64,000 bases of DNA from Oleiagrimonas sp035690885 (GCA_035690885.1 DASSKC010000014.1:1-64000); one strand, 5' to 3'. Shown: positions 7,831 through 16,974, counted from the first letter of the stretch. The notes: a model not told the origin generated them from the sequence alone. Numbers and translations are program-made.

Positions 7831-9624
7831 ATGTCGGACACGACCGCGAACGCGCAGATGCCGCGTTACCCGTTGCATGTACTGCGCGAGTACGCGTTGC
7901 TGGCCGACGGCGAGCGTGGCGCGCTGGTGGGTCCGCGTGGCGACATCGTCTGGTTGTGCGCCCCGCGCTGGGACAGCGACGCCGTGTTCGCGGCGCTGAT
8001 CGGCGGTGGCGGGGTGTATGCGATCACGCCGTCGGATTCGCGTTTCGTTTGGGGTGGCAGCTACGAAGACGGTTCGTTGATCTGGTGCTCGCGCTGGGTC
8101 ACCGAAGGTGGCGTCATCGAGTGTCGCGAGGCGCTGGCATTTCCCGCCGATGACGAGCGCGTGGTGTTGCTGCGCCGAGTCATGGCCGTTGATACCACCG
8201 CGCACATGGACGTCCAACTGGATGTGCGCGCGGCGTTCGGCCGTCAGCCCGTGGCCGGGCTCAAGCGTGAAAACGGCGCATGGACGGGCCAGGCCGGTGA
8301 TTTGAACATGCGCTGGAGCGGTGCGGACAAAGCCCGTCCCGGCAGCGGCAAGGATGCCGAACACATCCTTGCCATGGACCTCAAGCTGGCCACCGGTCGC
8401 CAGCACGACTTCGTGCTGGAACTGTCCGAAAACCCCTTGCCGCCCGCCCCGCCGGATCCCGACCAGGCCTGGCGCGAGACCCGGCAGACCTGGCAATCCC
8501 GGGTACCCGAGTTCCCCGACAGCCTGACACCTCGTGACACGCGCCACGCCTATGCCGTGTTGCGCGGACTGACCAGCAGCGGCGGCGGCATGGTCGCCAG
8601 TGCCACCATGAGCCTGCCCGAGCGCGCCGAGCAGGGCCGCAACTACGACTACCGCTACGTATGGATCCGCGACCAGTGCCTGGCCGGCGAGGCCATTGCC
8701 GCCGCCGGCGCGTATCCGTTGCTGGACGACGCGGTGCGTTTCGTCTCCGCGCGTCTGCTCGAAGACGGCGCCGAACTCGCGCCGGCCTACACGATCCGTG
8801 GCGAGCGTGTCCCCGACCAGCAATCGCTGCACCTGCCCGGCTACCCCGGCGGTAACGACATCCGCGGCAACCACGTCAATGCGCAGTTCCAGCTCGATGC
8901 CTTCGGCGAAGCGCTGTTGCTGTTTGCCGCGGCCGCCCGCCACGGCCATCTGGACGCCGATGGTTGGCGCGCGGTCGAGGCTGCGGTCGGCGCCATCGCC
9001 GCCCGCTGGGGTGAAACCGAAGCCGGCATCTGGGAGCTGGAGGATCGCAACTGGAGCGAAAGCCGGCTGATCTGCGTGGCCGGCCTGCGTGCCGTCAGCC
9101 GTGCGCCCGACGCCCCCGCCGCACGCAGCGGCGAATGGCTGGCGCTGGCCGAAACGCTGCTCGCCGATACGGCGCAACATTCGGTACACCCGTCGGGCCG
9201 CTGGCAACGCGCGCCTGATGACGAACGCCTGGATGCGGCCTTGCTGCTGCCGGCCATTCGCGGCGCCCTGCCTGCCGGCGATCCGCGCACGACTGCCACC
9301 GTCGCAGCCGTGTGCAAGGAGCTGGACCAGGATCATTACGTCTATCGATTCCGCCAGCAGCCCGGCCGCCTCGGCGATGCCGAGGGCTCGTTCCTGTTGT
9401 GCGGATTTGCCGCGGCGCTGGCCACGCATCAACTGGGCCGGACCGGGGAAGCACTGCGCTACTTCGAGCGCAACCGCGCCGCCTGCGGACCGCCCGGGTT
9501 GCTGTCCGAAGAATACGACGTGACCCAGCGTCAGCTGCGCGGCAACCTGCCCCAGGCCTTCGTGCATGCGATGTTGTTCGAGGCTTCCGTACGCCTGGCC
9601 AAACCCTGGGAGGACCTGGCATGA
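7831..9624 (+). CDS. Glycoside hydrolase family 15 (glucoamylase-like)
   Basis: This 597-residue protein matches bacterial GH15 enzymes (glucoamylase, glucodextranase, trehalase). An N-terminal beta-sandwich covers roughly residues 10-230 and an (alpha/alpha)6 barrel follows. Barrel landmarks are RNYDYRYVWIRD, QFQLDAFGEAL, GIWELEDRNW with the likely catalytic Glu, EGSFLLCGF, and LLSEEYD with the second acid. It releases glucose from alpha-glucans or hydrolyses trehalose. There is no signal peptide, so it should act in the cytoplasm. Start 7831 follows AAAGGA by ten bases. It heads a four-gene unit with three oxidoreductase-related genes, and a trehalose-synthase homologue lies 8 kb away. Confidence 0.92.
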   Translation: MSDTTANAQMPRYPLHVLREYALLADGERGALVGPRGDIVWLCAPRWDSDAVFAALIGGGGVYAITPSDSRFVWGGSYEDGSLIWCSRWVTEGGVIECREALAFPADDERVVLLRRVMAVDTTAHMDVQLDVRAAFGRQPVAGLKRENGAWTGQAGDLNMRWSGADKARPGSGKDAEHILAMDLKLATGRQHDFVLELSENPLPPAPPDPDQAWRETRQTWQSRVPEFPDSLTPRDTRHAYAVLRGLTSSGGGMVASATMSLPERAEQGRNYDYRYVWIRDQCLAGEAIAAAGAYPLLDDAVRFVSARLLEDGAELAPAYTIRGERVPDQQSLHLPGYPGGNDIRGNHVNAQFQLDAFGEALLLFAAAARHGHLDADGWRAVEAAVGAIAARWGETEAGIWELEDRNWSESRLICVAGLRAVSRAPDAPAARSGEWLALAETLLADTAQHSVHPSGRWQRAPDDERLDAALLLPAIRGALPAGDPRTTATVAAVCKELDQDHYVYRFRQQPGRLGDAEGSFLLCGFAAALATHQLGRTGEALRYFERNRAACGPPGLLSEEYDVTQRQLRGNLPQAFVHAMLFEASVRLAKPWEDLA

Positions 9625-9658
9625 AACACGAGCACGCGAGCCGCGCGAGAGGCGCGAC

Positions 9659-10648
9659 ATGAGCCACCGGACAACATCCGCCAGTGTCGCGCAGTTGGGC
9701 GCCGCGGCGGTAGTCGCCGGTGCGGCCGCGATGTGGCTGCATCGGGACCGCAGCGGCAAGGCGCGCCATGCCAGGCAGCAGATCGCACCATCGCATGCCG
9801 GAGATTCGTCTTCACGCCGTGCACGCGAACACGCGGTGGTCACGGCGGCACGGCGTCTGAACCGGGCCTCGGGCACGATTGCCACCTCCGCGCTGCTCGA
9901 CAGTGCCGTGGAGCATTACCGTGGCAGCTTTCACAACAAGGCCATGGTCACGCCGCTGGTGGTGTCGGCGGCTACCTTGGCGGTCAGCGTGCACGGCACC
10001 GCCGACAAACGTGGCGCGGTGCACGGCGTGCGCGACGCGGTCTACGCCGGCGCCGCGCTGACCGGGTTGGTCGGCACCGGCTTCCACCTCTACAACGTCG
10101 GCAAGCGGACCGGTGGTTTCTGCTGGCAGAACCTGTTCTACGGCTCGCCGCTCGGTGCGCCGGCGTCCATCGGTCTGGCCGGCTTGCTGGGTTACTACTC
10201 CGAACGCCTGCGTGACAGCGAGAAACATCAACCGCGCGTGTTCGGCTGGCGCGCCGGTCGCGCCCTGGCCGCGTTGTCGGCCGTCGGCCTGGTCGCCACC
10301 AGTGCCGAGGCCGGCTTGCTGCATCTGCGTGGTGCCTACCACGACCCGTTCATGTGGGTGCCGGTGACCGTGCCGCCGGTCGCGGCCGGCCTGCTGCTGG
10401 AGACCGCCACCAGCCATCCGGAAAAACCACGCCGTTTCACACGCTGGTGGCTGGGTCTGACCGCGTTGGTGGGTGCGCTCGGTTCGGCGTTCCATGTCTG
10501 GGGCGTGCATCGCAACATGGGTGGCTGGCGCAACTGGCGGCAGAACCTGCTGAATGGTCCGCCGATTCCCGCACCACCGAGTTTCACCGGCCTGGCCCTG
10601 GCCGGCCTCGCCGCCTTGCGTCTGCTTTGGGACCATCCTGATGCCTGA
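9659..10648 (+). CDS. Duplicated histidine-motif membrane protein, unknown family
   Basis: I do not recognise this 329-residue protein. It has about five or six membrane segments and is built from two copies of one module, about residues 85-180 and 221-320, aligned at a constant offset of 136 to 138. Each copy has HxRG..[FY]H, then Met and Pro before a helix pair, then FH, GG, QNL and GxP..AP. Conserved pairs include H86/H222, H92/H228, M96/M232, P99/P235 and H143/H279. Paired histidines at helix ends could bind heme, a metal or quinone; this is inference. ATG 9659 follows GAGAGG. The stop overlaps the start of the gluconate-dehydrogenase-like gene by eight bases, so it is probably its membrane partner. 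Confidence 0.85.
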   Translation: MSHRTTSASVAQLGAAAVVAGAAAMWLHRDRSGKARHARQQIAPSHAGDSSSRRAREHAVVTAARRLNRASGTIATSALLDSAVEHYRGSFHNKAMVTPLVVSAATLAVSVHGTADKRGAVHGVRDAVYAGAALTGLVGTGFHLYNVGKRTGGFCWQNLFYGSPLGAPASIGLAGLLGYYSERLRDSEKHQPRVFGWRAGRALAALSAVGLVATSAEAGLLHLRGAYHDPFMWVPVTVPPVAAGLLLETATSHPEKPRRFTRWWLGLTALVGALGSAFHVWGVHRNMGGWRNWRQNLLNGPPIPAPPSFTGLALAGLAALRLLWDHPDA

Positions 10649-11282
10649 TCGTTATCCCGGCTACGACGTGATGCGCAAGCGCGACACGCCATCATGGAAT
10701 GATGCCACCCGCGCGGTGGTGGATGCGCGTCTGGGCATCGCCGACAAACCGCAATTCCTGACGGCGGAAGCCTGGCAAACCTTGCAGGCGGTGTGCGCGC
10801 GCATCGTGCCGCAACCGGCCACCCGGCCGCAGGTGCCGATCGCCGCGCTGGTCGATCAAAAGCTCGCCGCGGACTCGGGCGACGGCTACCGTCAGGCCGG
10901 CATGCCGCCACTGCGCGAAGCATGGCAGCGCGGCCTCAAGGCGCTCGATGCCGAAGCCGACGCGCAGCATGGTCAGCGCTTCCACCAGCTGCCGCGCGCC
11001 GCGCAGGAACAATTGCTTGCGGCCATGCAAAATGGCCAGCTTGACCACGCTGCCTGGCATGGCATGCCGTGTGCCGGCTTTTTTTCCGCGCGCCTGGCGC
11101 ACGACATCCTGGCCGCCTATTACGCGCACCCGATCGCGTGGAGCGAGATCGGCTTCGGCGGCCCGGCCAGCCCGCGTGGCTACGTGCGCCTGCCAGCCAA
11201 TCGGCGCGATCCGTGGGAAGCCGTCGAGGCCCGACCCGGCGAAGAAGAACACGCACGCAAAGGTAACAAGCATGTTGGATGA
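10641..11282 (+). CDS. Gluconate 2-dehydrogenase subunit 3-like protein
   Basis: This 213-residue protein resembles the small (gamma) subunit of membrane sugar dehydrogenases such as gluconate 2-dehydrogenase. The family core is visible as FLTAEAWQTLQAVCARIVP near residue 35 and the C-terminal AHDILAAYYAHPIAWSEIGF with GPASPRGY. The subunit normally stabilises the flavoprotein and often carries a Tat signal that exports the pair; no Tat signal is present here. It overlaps the upstream membrane gene by 8 bases and the downstream GMC gene by 11, so the three products are very likely one complex. Its substrate is unknown. Confidence 0.87.
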   Translation: MPDRYPGYDVMRKRDTPSWNDATRAVVDARLGIADKPQFLTAEAWQTLQAVCARIVPQPATRPQVPIAALVDQKLAADSGDGYRQAGMPPLREAWQRGLKALDAEADAQHGQRFHQLPRAAQEQLLAAMQNGQLDHAAWHGMPCAGFFSARLAHDILAAYYAHPIAWSEIGFGGPASPRGYVRLPANRRDPWEAVEARPGEEEHARKGNKHVG

Positions 11283-12918
11283 TGCACTGCATACGCCGCG
11301 CGGCAAGAACGGGCGCGCGCCCGACCCGCTGCGCGTCGGCGCCTGGGTGCCGATGCGCCAATTCGACCACGACGAGGAAGTCGACTTCGTGATCGTCGGC
11401 ACCGGTGCCGGCGGCGGCACGCTGGCGTGCAAACTGGCCGAAGCCGGTTTCACGGTGGTCGCCTTCGACGCCGGCGCGTGGTGGCGGCCATTGGAGGAGT
11501 TCGCTTCCGACGAGATGCATCAGTCCAAGCTGTACTGGACCGACGAGCGCATCTGCGATGGCGCCAATCCGATCCACCTGGGCAGCAACAACAGCGGTCA
11601 GGCCGTCGGCGGCTCCACGGTGCACTTCGCGATGGTGTCGTTGCGCTTTCGACCCGACTGGTTCAAGTCGCGCAGCGTGCTCGGCTACGGCGCCGACTGG
11701 CCGCTCGACTGGCGCGAGATGTGGCATTACTACGGCGAGGTCGAGCAGGCCTTGAAGATCGCGGGGCCAATCCATTACCCATGGGGACCACCGCGCCCGC
11801 GTTATCCGTATCGCGCCCACGAGATCAACGCGGCCGGCCGGGTGCTCGCCAGCGGCTGCGAGGCAATGGGCATCAACTGGACCGAGACGCCATTGGCGAC
11901 CGTCTCGGCGCCGCGCGGCAAATCCCCGCCCTGCGTGTATCGCGGGTTTTGCGTTGCGGGCTGTTCAACCAACGCCAAGCAAAGCGCGTTGGTCACCTGG
12001 ATACCGCGTGCGGTCAAGGCCGGTGCCGAAGTGCACGACCTGGCCATGGTCGGGCGCATCCAGACCAACGACGCCGGCCGCGCCACCGGCGTGCGCTACC
12101 ACCGCGAAGGTGCCTGGCACTTCCAGCGCGCACGCCACGTGGTGGTCGCCGGCTATGCCATCGAGACCCCGCGCCTGTTGCTCAATTCGGCCAACGCCCG
12201 CTTCCCCGATGGCCTGGCCAACAGCTCGGGGCTGGTCGGAAAGAATCTCATGGTGCAAACCAATCAGGGCGCATTCGGCGTCATGCAAGACGAGATCCGC
12301 TGGTACAAGGGGCCGCCGTCGCTGACCCTGACCGAGCACTGGAACTACACCGATGAGGGCAAGGATTTCTTCGGTGGTTACGCATTCATGTCGCAAGGTC
12401 CGTTGCCGCGCGCATGGGCCGCGACCCAGGCCGGCAACCACGGTTTGTGGGGGCAGGCGCTGCTCGATGAGATGGAAAAATACAACCATCAGGCGGGGCT
12501 GAAGATCGTCGGCGAAACCCTGCCGCAGGAGCGCAACCGGGTCACGCTGGCCGACGAGACCGATCAATATGGCCTGCCCATCGCGCGCGTGACCTACTCA
12601 CTGTGCGACAACGACAAGGCCCTGGTCGACCACGCGGTGAACTTCATGTCCGAGGCGCTGGAGGCGGCCGGCGCGCGCGACGTATGGGCCGAAGCCGACG
12701 ACACCGCGCACCTTGGCGGCACCGCGCGCATGGGCGATGACCCGCGCACCAGCCTGGTCGATGCCGATTGCCGCTGCTGGGACATTCCCAATCTGTGGGT
12801 CTGCGACGGCTCGGTGTTTCCCACCGTGGGCGGGGCCAACCCGTCGCTGACCATCCAGGCCATCGCCTGCCGCACGGCCGATCGCATTTGTGCGTTGTCG
12901 AGGCGTGGTGAGCTATAA
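11272..12918 (+). CDS. GMC-family flavoprotein oxidoreductase
   Basis: This 548-residue enzyme of the glucose-methanol-choline family resembles the large subunit of gluconate or other sugar dehydrogenases. The FAD-binding fold starts at VIVGTGAGGGTLACKLAEAG (about residue 42). The C-terminal GMC domain has HLGGTARMG and ends with SVFPTVGGANPSLTIQA, which contains the family's second active-site region. A Cys-containing loop (CVYRGFCVAGCS) is typical of this subgroup. Start 11272 follows AAGGT and lies inside the previous gene. With no cytochrome c gene in the unit, its electron acceptor is open; the upstream duplicated membrane protein is the obvious candidate. Confidence 0.9.
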   Translation: MLDDALHTPRGKNGRAPDPLRVGAWVPMRQFDHDEEVDFVIVGTGAGGGTLACKLAEAGFTVVAFDAGAWWRPLEEFASDEMHQSKLYWTDERICDGANPIHLGSNNSGQAVGGSTVHFAMVSLRFRPDWFKSRSVLGYGADWPLDWREMWHYYGEVEQALKIAGPIHYPWGPPRPRYPYRAHEINAAGRVLASGCEAMGINWTETPLATVSAPRGKSPPCVYRGFCVAGCSTNAKQSALVTWIPRAVKAGAEVHDLAMVGRIQTNDAGRATGVRYHREGAWHFQRARHVVVAGYAIETPRLLLNSANARFPDGLANSSGLVGKNLMVQTNQGAFGVMQDEIRWYKGPPSLTLTEHWNYTDEGKDFFGGYAFMSQGPLPRAWAATQAGNHGLWGQALLDEMEKYNHQAGLKIVGETLPQERNRVTLADETDQYGLPIARVTYSLCDNDKALVDHAVNFMSEALEAAGARDVWAEADDTAHLGGTARMGDDPRTSLVDADCRCWDIPNLWVCDGSVFPTVGGANPSLTIQAIACRTADRICALSRRGEL

Positions 12919-13000
12919 GATGCACGCAAGCCAAGCGGTGGCAACGGCACACCGACAAGCGTAAACTACGCTGTTCTCTACAAAAACCGACGACCACGCC

Positions 13001-14344
13001 ATGCCCGGCAAGCTTTTCATCAAAACCCACGGCTGCCAGATGAACGAGTACGACTCGGCCAAGATGGCCGACGTGCTCAAGGCCTCGCACGGCCTGGAGT
13101 TGACCACCGACGAGTCCGATGCCGACGTCATCCTGATCAACACCTGCTCGATCCGCGAGAAGGCGCAGGAGAAGGTCTTCAGCCAGCTTGGCCGCTGGAA
13201 GTCGTTCAAGAAAGACGGCAAGCCGGTGGTCATCGGTGTCGGCGGCTGCGTGGCGTCGCAGGAAGGCGAGGCGATCGTCAAGCGCGCACCGTACGTGGAT
13301 CTGGTGTTCGGTCCACAGACCCTGCACCGCCTGCCCGAAATGATCGAAGCCACCCGCGCCACGCACCAGCCGCAGGTCGACATCAGCTTTCCGGAAATCG
13401 AGAAATTCGACGCCCTGCCCGAGCCGCGCGCCGACGGCCCGACCGCGTTCGTGTCGATCATGGAAGGCTGCTCCAAATATTGTTCCTACTGCGTGGTGCC
13501 CTACACGCGCGGCGAGGAGCTTTCGCGCCCGTTCGACGACGTGATCGGCGAGGTGGCGATGCTGGCCGAACAAGGCGTGCGCGAGGTGAATCTGCTGGGC
13601 CAGAACGTCAACGCCTATCGCGGCCCGATGTTCGACGGCGGCGTGGCCGATCTGGCGGTGCTGATCCACGCCATCGCCGAAATCGACGGCATCGGCCGCA
13701 TCCGCTTTACCACCTCGCATCCGGTGGAGTTTTCCGACTCGCTGATCGAGGCCTACGCCAACGTGCCCAAGCTGGCCAACTTCCTGCATTTGCCGGTGCA
13801 GTCAGGGTCGGACCGCATCCTGTCGGCGATGAAGCGCGGCTACACGGCGCTGGAATACAAGCAACGTATCCGCAAGCTGCGCGAGGCGCGTCCGGACATC
13901 TCGATTTCCTCGGATTTCATCGTCGGCTTTCCCGGCGAGACCGAGCGTGATTTCGAGCAGACCATGAAACTGATCGACGCCATCGGTTTCGACTCGAGTT
14001 TCAGCTTCATCTACTCGCGCCGCCCCGGCACGCCGGCATCCAATCTGCCCGACGACACCAGCGACGCGACCAAGCACGAGCGCCTGTCGCGCCTGCAGGC
14101 GACGATCACCGCGAACGCGAAAAAGATCAGCGATGCCATGGTCGGCAGCACCCAGACCGTGCTGGTCGAGGGCCCGAGCAAAAAGAACCCGAAGGAAATG
14201 ACCGGCCGCACCGAGAACATGCGCTTCGTCAACTTCCCCGGCGACGCGCGCATGCAAGGCCGGTTCGTGGATGTGGTCATCACCCAGGCCATGGCCAACT
14301 CGCTGCGTGGGCGGGTCACCCAAACCGCCGCAATACCCGCATGA
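13001..14344 (+). CDS. miaB: tRNA-2-methylthio-N6-dimethylallyladenosine synthase MiaB
   Basis: MiaB is a radical-SAM methylthiotransferase that turns i6A37 into ms2i6A37 in tRNAs reading UNN codons. All 447 residues align with the family. The N-terminal domain has three cysteines for the auxiliary [4Fe-4S] cluster (THGCQMNEYD, INTCSIREKA, GVGGCVASQ). The radical-SAM CxxxCxxC is in EGCSKYCSYCVVPYTRG near residue 160. A TRAM domain closes the protein from about residue 375. It starts the conserved miaB-phoH-ybeY-corC gene order; a palindromic region separates it from phoH. Confidence 0.97.
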   Translation: MPGKLFIKTHGCQMNEYDSAKMADVLKASHGLELTTDESDADVILINTCSIREKAQEKVFSQLGRWKSFKKDGKPVVIGVGGCVASQEGEAIVKRAPYVDLVFGPQTLHRLPEMIEATRATHQPQVDISFPEIEKFDALPEPRADGPTAFVSIMEGCSKYCSYCVVPYTRGEELSRPFDDVIGEVAMLAEQGVREVNLLGQNVNAYRGPMFDGGVADLAVLIHAIAEIDGIGRIRFTTSHPVEFSDSLIEAYANVPKLANFLHLPVQSGSDRILSAMKRGYTALEYKQRIRKLREARPDISISSDFIVGFPGETERDFEQTMKLIDAIGFDSSFSFIYSRRPGTPASNLPDDTSDATKHERLSRLQATITANAKKISDAMVGSTQTVLVEGPSKKNPKEMTGRTENMRFVNFPGDARMQGRFVDVVITQAMANSLRGRVTQTAAIPA

Positions 14345-14349
14345 CAAAG

Positions 14350-14446
14350 CCCCTCTCGCTCCGGGAGAGGGGCCGCACCATCGCGACCCATCGCAACATG
14401 TCGGACCCTCATCCGCCTGTCGGCACCTTCTCCCGGAGGGAGAAGG
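14350..14446. repeat. Double hairpin repeat between miaB and phoH
   Basis: Two perfect hairpins stand side by side: CCCCTCTC against GAGAGGGG at 14350-14372, and CCTTCTCCC against GGGAGAAGG at 14426-14446. The sequence resembles dispersed 'CTCTCCC...GGGAGAAGG' intergenic repeats common in proteobacterial genomes. Neither hairpin is followed by a T run, so they are not simple terminators. They could stabilise or pause the operon transcript. Confidence 0.6.
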
Positions 14447-14475
14447 ATTCACCCTCCACATTTTTCGCAACCGTC

Positions 14476-15468
14476 ATGGCCCCAGCACCCACCGAACAAG
14501 ATTTCACGCTCGAACCGAGTGACAATGTCCGCCTGGCCAACCTCGCCGGCCCGTTCGACGAACACCTGCGCCAGATCGAGCTGCGTCTGGGCGTGGAGAT
14601 CAACAACCGCGGCAATATTTTCCGCGTGATTGGCGAAGCTTCCGCGGTCAAGGCCGCCGACAAGGTGCTGCACGCACTGTACGCAGCGACCGAAAACGAG
14701 GTACTGGACGGCCCGCGCATCAACCTGATTTTGTCCGACTCGGGCATCGACGCGCTGGCCGAGGACGCCGCCGACGAAGCCCAGGAAGTGGTCATCAAGG
14801 TCAAGCGCGGCGTGGTCAAGGGCCGCGGCCCCAACCAGGCGCGCTACCTGCACGCCATCGCCACCCACGACATCAATTTCGGCGTCGGCCCGGCCGGCAC
14901 CGGCAAGACGTATCTGGCCGTGGCCAGTGCGGTCGAAGCGCTGGAAGCCGGTCGCGCGGAACGTCTGCTGCTGGTCCGCCCGGCGGTCGAAGCCGGCGAG
15001 AAGCTGGGCTTTCTGCCCGGTGACCTGAGCCAGAAGGTCGACCCGTACCTGCGCCCGCTGTACGACGCACTGTACGAAATGCTGGGCTTCGACAAGGTCG
15101 CGCGCCTGATCGAGCGCAACGTCATCGAGATCGCACCACTGGCGTACATGCGCGGGCGCACGCTCAACGATTCCTACGTGATTCTGGACGAGGCGCAAAA
15201 CACCACCGTCGAGCAGATGAAGATGTTCCTGACCCGCATCGGCTTCGGTTCGGTGGCGCTGATCAATGGCGACGTGACCCAGATCGACCTGCCGCACAAC
15301 GCGCGCTCGGGTTTGCGCCACGCCATCGAAGTGTTGCGCGGCGTGGACGGCATCAGCTTCACGTTTTTCACTTCACGCGACGTGGTGCGGCACCCGCTGG
15401 TGGCGCGCATCGTGCGCGCCTACGAGGCCGAAGACAGCCGCCGTGCACAAGAAAAAAACGATCACTGA
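14476..15468 (+). CDS. phoH: PhoH-like ATPase (YbeZ)
   Basis: This 330-residue PhoH/YbeZ protein is a cytosolic P-loop ATPase thought to act with YbeY in RNA processing. A KH-like N-terminal region is followed by Walker A in GPAGTGKTYLA near residue 145 and Walker B in YVILDEAQNTT near residue 240. ATG 14476 gives the family N-terminus; an open frame back to 14341 translates the upstream palindromes and is not credible. It ends four bases before the ATG of ybeY, supporting joint expression. Confidence 0.95.
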   Translation: MAPAPTEQDFTLEPSDNVRLANLAGPFDEHLRQIELRLGVEINNRGNIFRVIGEASAVKAADKVLHALYAATENEVLDGPRINLILSDSGIDALAEDAADEAQEVVIKVKRGVVKGRGPNQARYLHAIATHDINFGVGPAGTGKTYLAVASAVEALEAGRAERLLLVRPAVEAGEKLGFLPGDLSQKVDPYLRPLYDALYEMLGFDKVARLIERNVIEIAPLAYMRGRTLNDSYVILDEAQNTTVEQMKMFLTRIGFGSVALINGDVTQIDLPHNARSGLRHAIEVLRGVDGISFTFFTSRDVVRHPLVARIVRAYEAEDSRRAQEKNDH

Positions 15469-15472
15469 CGCC

Positions 15473-15955
15473 ATGCCGACAGCTGCCGATTCAGCCATCG
15501 TCCACGTGGGCTACAACCTGCCACGCCGCGGCTTGCCGGCAAGCGCCAGTTTTCGTCGCTGGGTCGCCGCCGCGCTGGAGGGTGCGGCACGCCGCGACGC
15601 CACGGAGTTGTCGATCGTGCTGGTCGATGCCGATGAAGGCCGCGAACTGAACCGCCAGTACCGCGACAAGGATTACGCCACCAACGTGCTGTCGTTTCCG
15701 GTCGAGTTGCCCGAGGGCATCGAGACACCACTGATCGGCGACCTGGTCATCTGCGCACCCGTGGTCGCACGCGAAGCCGGCGAGCAGGACAAGCCCGAGC
15801 GCAACCACTGGGCGCACATGACCGTGCACGGCGTCTTGCATTTGCTCGGCCACGACCACATCGTCGACAGCGAGGCCGAACGCATGGAAGCGCTGGAAAC
15901 GCGCATCCTGGCCACGCTTGGCATCGCCGATCCATACGCGCCGCGTTTCGGATAG
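15473..15955 (+). CDS. ybeY: Endoribonuclease YbeY
   Basis: YbeY is a single-strand-specific metallo-endoribonuclease needed for 16S rRNA 3'-end maturation and ribosome quality control. The zinc motif HGVLHLLGHDH lies near residue 120 with the three histidines in the family spacing. The conserved RDKDYATNVLSFP strand precedes it. With the ATG at 15473 the protein has 160 residues; a GTG at 15443 would add ten residues and overlap phoH. The overlap-scale spacing with phoH and the following corC is the usual gene order. Confidence 0.96.
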   Translation: MPTAADSAIVHVGYNLPRRGLPASASFRRWVAAALEGAARRDATELSIVLVDADEGRELNRQYRDKDYATNVLSFPVELPEGIETPLIGDLVICAPVVAREAGEQDKPERNHWAHMTVHGVLHLLGHDHIVDSEAERMEALETRILATLGIADPYAPRFG

Positions 15956-16000
15956 AATCGAATCACCCGCCCCATCCCGGGGCCGAGACAATCAAGGTAT

Positions 16001-16849
16001 ATGAACGAGGATCCTGGAAGTACCTCCGCCCTGGCGCACCGTTCCTGGTGGGATCGCCTGGGCCACGTTTTTTCCGGTGAACCGCGCACGCGCGACGAGC
16101 TTCTCGAAGAGCTGCGCAGCGCCCAGTCCAACGGACTGCTCACCGACGACACCATGGGCATGGTCGAGGGCGCCGTGCGCGTCACCGAGCTGGACGTCGA
16201 CGACGTCATGGTGCCGCGCGTGCAGATGGTCATGCTATCGGCCAACGCGTCGATCAAGGACATTGTCGCCACCGTGGTCGAATCGGGCCACTCGCGCTTC
16301 CCCGTGCATGGCGACGACAAGGACGAAATCCTCGGCATCCTGCTGGCCAAGGACTTGCTCAAGTACTTCGGCGACGGTGAAAACTGCGACATCCGCAGCT
16401 TGTTGCGCCCGGCGGTGCTGATCCCCGAGTCCATGCGTCTGAACGTGTTGCTGGCCGAATTCCGCCTCAGCCACAACCACATGGCCCTGGTCGTGGACGA
16501 GTACGGCGGCGTCGCCGGCCTGGTCACGATCGAGGATGTGCTCGAGGAAATCGTCGGCGAGATCGACGACGAGCACGACGACGAGGAGCCGCCGGTGATG
16601 ATGCAGCCGCTGGACGGTCGCGAGGGTTGGCTGATCAGCGCATTGACACCCATCGACGACTTCAACGAAGCCGCCGGCACGCGCTTTTCCGACGAGGAAT
16701 TCGACACCATCGGCGGCCTCATCACGGCCGAGTTCGGGCACCTGCCCGAGGTCGGCGAAGAAACCGTCACCGGCCGGTATCTGTTCCATGTGCTCGAGGC
16801 CGACGACCGGCGCGTATTGCAGATGCGCGTGGAGCCCAAGGCGGAGTAA
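16001..16849 (+). CDS. corC: CorC/HlyC family CBS-domain protein
   Basis: The 282-residue product has a short N-terminal region, two CBS domains (about 65-190, with MVPRVQMVML and ALVVDEYGGVAGLVTIEDVLEEIVGEI), and a C-terminal CorC_HlyC domain after an acidic linker. It corresponds to YbeX/CorC, linked to magnesium and cobalt efflux and to ribosome metabolism; it lacks the membrane DUF21 domain. An AAGG ribosome site precedes the ATG. A TAGAAT -10-like box at 15953-15958, at the end of ybeY, may give it a promoter of its own. The lnt gene that often follows is absent. Confidence 0.94.
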   Translation: MNEDPGSTSALAHRSWWDRLGHVFSGEPRTRDELLEELRSAQSNGLLTDDTMGMVEGAVRVTELDVDDVMVPRVQMVMLSANASIKDIVATVVESGHSRFPVHGDDKDEILGILLAKDLLKYFGDGENCDIRSLLRPAVLIPESMRLNVLLAEFRLSHNHMALVVDEYGGVAGLVTIEDVLEEIVGEIDDEHDDEEPPVMMQPLDGREGWLISALTPIDDFNEAAGTRFSDEEFDTIGGLITAEFGHLPEVGEETVTGRYLFHVLEADDRRVLQMRVEPKAE

Positions 16850-16974
16850 CCGACTGCCCTTTCCTGTGCACGCGGTGAACACGATTGGCGCATCAGCCGT
16901 CTGGTCACCGCGCTTTCATGGCGCCACGCGTACATTGGGAGCGCACTTGATCACACACCCCGGGAGGTCCCGCC

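Noticed and set aside
7810..9885. A 691-codon minus-strand frame over the glucoamylase
   Set aside because: It is an antisense shadow rich in Ala, Gly, Arg and Gln; the GH15 motifs are on the plus strand.
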